Shown here in pieces: positions 59,720 through 64,000 of a stretch of 64,000 bases of DNA (position 1 is the stretch's first letter; each line of letters opens with the position of its first letter). Source of the stretch: Phaseolus vulgaris (taxonomy: Eukaryota > Streptophyta > Magnoliopsida > Fabales > Fabaceae). The translations under genes were made by a program, and so were the position numbers. Where the stretch lies: contig NC_023756.2 in the NCBI RefSeq assembly GCF_000499845.2, positions 43,772,291-43,836,290 on the forward strand. Direction: 5' to 3'. The notes beneath the pieces are model-generated. The model was not told the DNA's origin. It saw only the letters and a list, made by a program, of their open reading frames with translations, and did not search any database.

Positions 59720-60723
59720 CACCTAAGTTTTCTCCAAAAATAATCATGAGTAGTAGACCAGCTAGTTACAACTTACAAATGATTTGGCTACATTCATCTT
59801 ATAGGATATTACTTCAAATAGGATCTAAGAATTGTTGATGGTGTTGCATGAGTCTTTTATGTCCTAGTTCCTCAACATAAATTCCTTTGTACATACATAG
59901 CTTTCTGCAGTACCATTTTTGTCTCCTCACTTTCGATTTGCTTCTTGTTAGACACTGCAAGAAACACTTGTATCGATTATGTGAGAGATTATTTGCAGTT
60001 ATTCTGTATTTTTCCTCCCTGTAGTTCAGTTCATCATTCTTGTTTTTCATACCTTCATCTTATTACTGAATGCTGCGTTCATACAATATTACTTTTTGTT
60101 GCATTAATGTGTAGATTACTTCATAACATCCACAAAACTATTTGTCATTTGAATTCACTTTGCATCTTTTGTAATAAAATTTTAAGGTTTTTCATCAAAG
60201 TGTGTCATCCTCACAAAATTCTTAACTCTTAGCTTATTTCCTTGTAAACATTTTAATACCATTTAGTCTCTCTTTTAGCTCGTATATTCTGTTTATTGAA
60301 GCTAAATATCATAATTTGCTATAAAAATATTAGCAGGAATGCTTTTCCAATTTTGTATATGTTTTTTTAATTCAAGATAGTATTGTTATTTTTTTCAAAT
60401 AATGGTATCATTTATATACAATTAGGAATATTTTTATATTATTAATTATACTAGAATTTTCAAATACCCATTTATCTTTTTTATTTAAATTATTAGTGCA
60501 CTCAATTAATTAAATACATATTTTACAGCTATACATCGACCTTCTATATAAATCTATCTATATCTACTATTTTTCAGTGCAACCTTGACTCATTTTTTTT
60601 CTGTAATTTTTTACCCTTTTTTTCTATCTTTTCGGCAATTTCCCCTATATTGTTCATTTGATTAAAATTTACTAACGTTTCTTTTTTAAAATCTTTACTA
60701 ACAATACGTTACAATTATATTAT
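59720..60723. other. 3' flank of the DUF789 gene and AT-rich DNA
   Basis: The first 400 bp or so are probably 3' UTR. No other gene recognised. Confidence 0.5.
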
Positions 60724-61019
60724 AGGGGTGTGTTCGATATACACTCTGAACAATAACACATTTTCAGAAACAACAAAGAAAATAATTGATTAAGTCTTTT
60801 TCAAAACAAAATTCTGAAATGTTGAGTACTCTATTTATAGAATAAATAAATAAATGTTATAATTGACAGAGCACTCACAACTTAAAGATATATAATAGTT
60901 ATAACTGATGATGATGGAGATATTGCATGATAAAATTGTTACAATTAATAGAGATAGATATTAATATTTCTTATATGAGATCGGCTAAAGCATGTATATC
61001 TTATGAAATAATCGAGGAT
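60724..61019 (-). repeat. Possible 3' LTR remnant of the copia fragment
   Basis: Directly downstream, on the minus strand, of RNase H remains. It has a minus-strand TATA box (TATAAATAGAGTAC at about 60827-60840) and starts GGGTGTGTTCGATAT on the plus strand. No partner LTR is in the window, so this is inferred from position. Confidence 0.35.
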
Positions 61020-61690
61020 GTAAATGTTTCATTATTTGATTAAAAAAAATATGAATTAAATGAATAAGATCTTTTTGGAGTTTAGTCCTAACAAAATGAC
61101 AACTGATTTTAATATGCTTTGTTCTCTTATGAAATGTGAGATTCTTTGTTATACATATAACAAATTTATTGTCACAATAGACGATACAAAAGTTAAAAAA
61201 ATATTAGTATGACACAAATATTGTAACTAATGAAGTTCAGAAACAAGTGAATCAAGTGTTTTTGTATTCTGTCTCTAAAGAAGATCTGGATATTGTAGAC
61301 TACTTTTTAGACTTCCATGAAATTAAAGAGTTTTCAATAAACACACAATAACCAAATAATCAATTATAGACCTTTTAGAATCAATGCAAGTTCTCCCATC
61401 AGAATCAGAAAAAACTTTGATAACAATTTGATTATTACTAGGAAAGAATAGACCAAGATTATGACATCCTTTCAAATATTGTAATACACGAAAAGTTGTT
61501 GTCATATGAGGTTCTTGTGGATTTGAAACAAACTCAAATATCAGACCTAGTGTGAGTAAGATATAACAAATGCCCAATCAATCTTCTATATTCACTAGAT
61601 CCAAAAGTAATGAATCTTCACTTTCAAAGAGAGATGGTTCCATGTGAGAAGTGATGGGTTTGCAAGCCAATAAACCACTATTAGAAAGGA
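61020..61690 (-). pseudogene. Decayed Ty1-copia RNase H fragment
   Basis: On the minus strand the frames read FVSNPQEPHMTTTFRVLQYL, GLFFPSNNQIVIKVFSDSD and, further on, RSS-type and HKRTKHIKISCHFVR segments, in the order of copia RNase H. Several stops and frameshifts break it. It differs from the copia element at 4014 (SNPQEPHM here against SSPTKHHQ there), so it derives from another lineage. Confidence 0.8.
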
Positions 61691-64000
61691 GATATAGATA
61701 ATATTTTTGTATCTATATTATCATCTTTTTTATATTAGACGGTCTAGCATTGTGTTAGATGGTTTATGTTGAATCTTTTTTTAATTTGATTGTGAAACGA
61801 TAGCGATTAGAGATGAAAATGTCTACAAGTTTCCAAGAGGATGTACCTAAAGAACATGGAGATCTACTTAAATGTTTTCTTGTGCGATGTTACTCATACA
61901 ACCTCCATTTGATTACATTTAAGGTCAACCAAGCACAAATAACCAGCCAACCAAATATTTGTCTATATGGGGAGCGCCCTTAACGTATTTAAATCCCTTA
62001 TACCAATGTTGGGGATCAGAAAACGTTCTGGATAAGCCAATCCGTAATGCGACATTCTATTATAGATTACATAATCTTGAATGTTATCCAAATCCGAGAG
62101 AAAGTTATGGATTGCACAATTCGAAAGTTACACACACATTTCAATTAATTCTAGATTATGTAATCCATAAGGTATTTGCGGATTATAGAATTCAAAAGGT
62201 ATTTTCAAATCTAGGAATATATTTTTGATTTTGTAATCCAAAAAGTATTTCTTTTTAAATATATATTTCAGATTGTAGAATCTGAAAGGTATTTATGGAT
62301 CTAGAAATATCTTTCAAATTTTACAATCTGGAGGAGGTGTAAACAGAAAAAAAAATACATTTTTTGGATTATAGGATTTGGAATATATTTTTAAGGACAA
62401 AATGGTCTTTTACCTGAATTATGGGGGTTAAGAGAACTTATGGAGTATGGAGGTGGAGGAAGAAATAGCTCATAATCAATGTCACTAATCAAGTGATTGA
62501 TTATTTAAGTAATCACTATTATCTTACCGTTGTTTTAAAACTACATGCACACTTTATCTCGTAAACAATTGATTGTTTCATCTTTACTATTCACATTTTA
62601 TTGATTAAGTGATGAAATATATATTAAATAGTTCATTGTGTTTAGATTTATTTTTTTCTAAAAGTGTTTGTAATGTTCCCTTAAAAAGTAACTTTCTCAC
62701 ATTTAAAAAAGAAACACTATATGAAATTGAAAAATACTCCTATATTAATTATTAAATCGAATGATCACTATTAAACAAAAAATATAGCTTATAGTAAGAT
62801 GGATTTTTTTCTATTTAATAACAAATAATTCTAATATATATGACTTGATTTATTTCTTATCTTAAAACGTTTGAGTTTTAAACTCGCATCTCTTTAAATC
62901 TCATTTGAGAAACCCATTTAAAGACATAAAGGTTGAAGTTTAAAATAAAATTTTATATAGTAAATTTAAACTTGTGTTAAAACTTTTCTAAAAGTAATTG
63001 CAGATCATTAAAAAAAAAACTTGTATAACATGTTTAAATTATGATTAAAACTTTTGTAAATCTCAGCTTAAAAAATACAAAAGTATTTTTCTTAAAAGTA
63101 TGGTTAACTCTCAAAAGTACTTTTTAAAAGTTATTTTTCACCAACCCAATCATCTACCTAGTAGTTTTCAAAAGTTATTTTTCACCAACCCTTCATCCCA
63201 TATTTAAATATCATATGGAACTATTTTTTAAATTTTATTCTTGGTTGGTAATATTTATTAAATAGTAATATAAACACATTTACTTAATATTATTTAAACA
63301 CGTTTCATTTTTATCAAGGTATTAAAAAAATATGCAAACATAACTCATATCATAAGAAACTCTCTCTTTTTACTAAAGTTAAGATTATTTTTTTATTCAA
63401 ATTTATACTCATAGTTTGTTTTATGTATGCTTGTTATAATGATGAATTCTGATTATTTACGTTATCTTAGTTTAAAATAATTAAAAAAAAAAAGATGGCG
63501 CAAGCTTAACGCACATGGAATCGTCGTTATCAAACTTAAATAATCCTTAAAATAATAATAAACAAATAACGCACGCCATCACCTAAATTTCGTTCCATTT
63601 CACTATCTAACTTTCACCTTATTGCATTGGATAAAGTTATCATGTGATTTTTTAATAATATTTAAAAAAACTAAAAAACAAATACACCTATATTTTATAT
63701 TTATTGGACAGTTTTTTTTATATAAATTCAAGATACTTGCAATTGTCACATGCGACACATTTGTAAAAAGAAGTAAAGAAATTTCTGAAGTTGAGATTGA
63801 GACAATCATTTAGTTAAATTCAGGTCAACTCTATTTTGTTTAGTAATCTAAGTAACAAGTAGGTTTTCTTTTTACATTTTTATTTTAAACATCACTACCA
63901 ACCTTAATATCACGGTACCCAAAGTGTAACAAATGATCATATACCATCACATAGATAGAAATTTTGTGTTATAAAAAAAGAAGAAAATAATAAATATAAA
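61691..64000. other. AT-rich intergenic DNA with a degenerate repeat
   Basis: About 62040-62400 has imperfect repeats of GATTATGTAATCCATAAGG / GATTGTAGAATCTGAAAGG type words about 60-70 bp apart. The remainder is AT-rich, and no gene is recognised. Confidence 0.45.

Noticed and set aside
59945..60232. 95-codon Cys/His-rich frame after the DUF789 gene
   Set aside because: It lies in the probable 3' flank, has no ordered metal-binding pattern and the composition is non-coding.
1..64000. tRNA, rRNA, CRISPR arrays or bacterial-type operons
   Set aside because: I looked for tRNA T-loop and anticodon patterns, rRNA cores and regularly spaced repeats and saw none; the window is plant nuclear DNA.

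Overview
This is a nuclear plant chromosome window. It is AT-rich and gene-poor, its genes have GT-AG introns, and most of it is transposon remains. A legume close to Phaseolus, Vigna or Glycine is the best guess. That is inferred from the close resemblance (from memory) of the glycosyltransferase to the soybean/kudzu UGT708 type and from several repeats familiar from legume genomes; species cannot be fixed from the window.

Layout. 1-90 is the stop codon and 3' flank of a UGT copy lying just outside the window. 92-2170 holds LTR-like non-coding DNA. 4014-12103 is a degenerate minus-strand Ty1-copia element with LTRs, primer-binding site, polypurine tract and a GTAGG target duplication. A gag-only Ty3-gypsy derivative (6470-9449, target duplication CATAT) is nested in its integrase. 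The copia element ends about 160 bp before a UGT708-type glycosyltransferase (12264-13690) that carries a C-terminal frameshift. Next come a small unrecognised gene with a C-terminal EAR-like motif (14625-15137), a Kunitz/miraculin-type inhibitor (17687-18304), a four-exon GRAM/GEM-like gene on the minus strand (18807-19782) and the RNA polymerase small subunit NRPB12 in three exons (21695-23183).

23.2-52.1 kb holds no convincing host gene. It contains a family of hairpin-forming CACTA-type MITEs (about 27.2, 29.6, 30.5/33.1, 38.4 and 41.1 kb, with a decayed copy at 2.6 kb), a LINE inserted inside one of them (30589-33011, 10-bp target duplication), a 54-bp minisatellite split by a solo LTR (43.2-43.9 kb), a legume-type dispersed repeat (47.8-48.1 kb) and a recent 110-bp tandem duplication (49.4-49.7 kb).

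52.5-59.7 kb is a seven-exon gene for a large DUF789 protein whose long fourth exon shows two single-base frameshifts. The right edge has a decayed copia fragment and AT-rich DNA.

The genes do not form a pathway: a secondary-metabolism glycosyltransferase array, a defence-type inhibitor, an ABA/stress-type GRAM protein, a core transcription subunit and a DUF789 protein are simply neighbours. I found no convincing new biological system. The most informative signals are three nested insertions with readable target duplications, consistent C-to-T type nonsense changes in the retroelements, the hairpin MITE family, and the contrast between a real 10-bp deletion in the UGT and two homopolymer-type frameshifts in the DUF789 gene.
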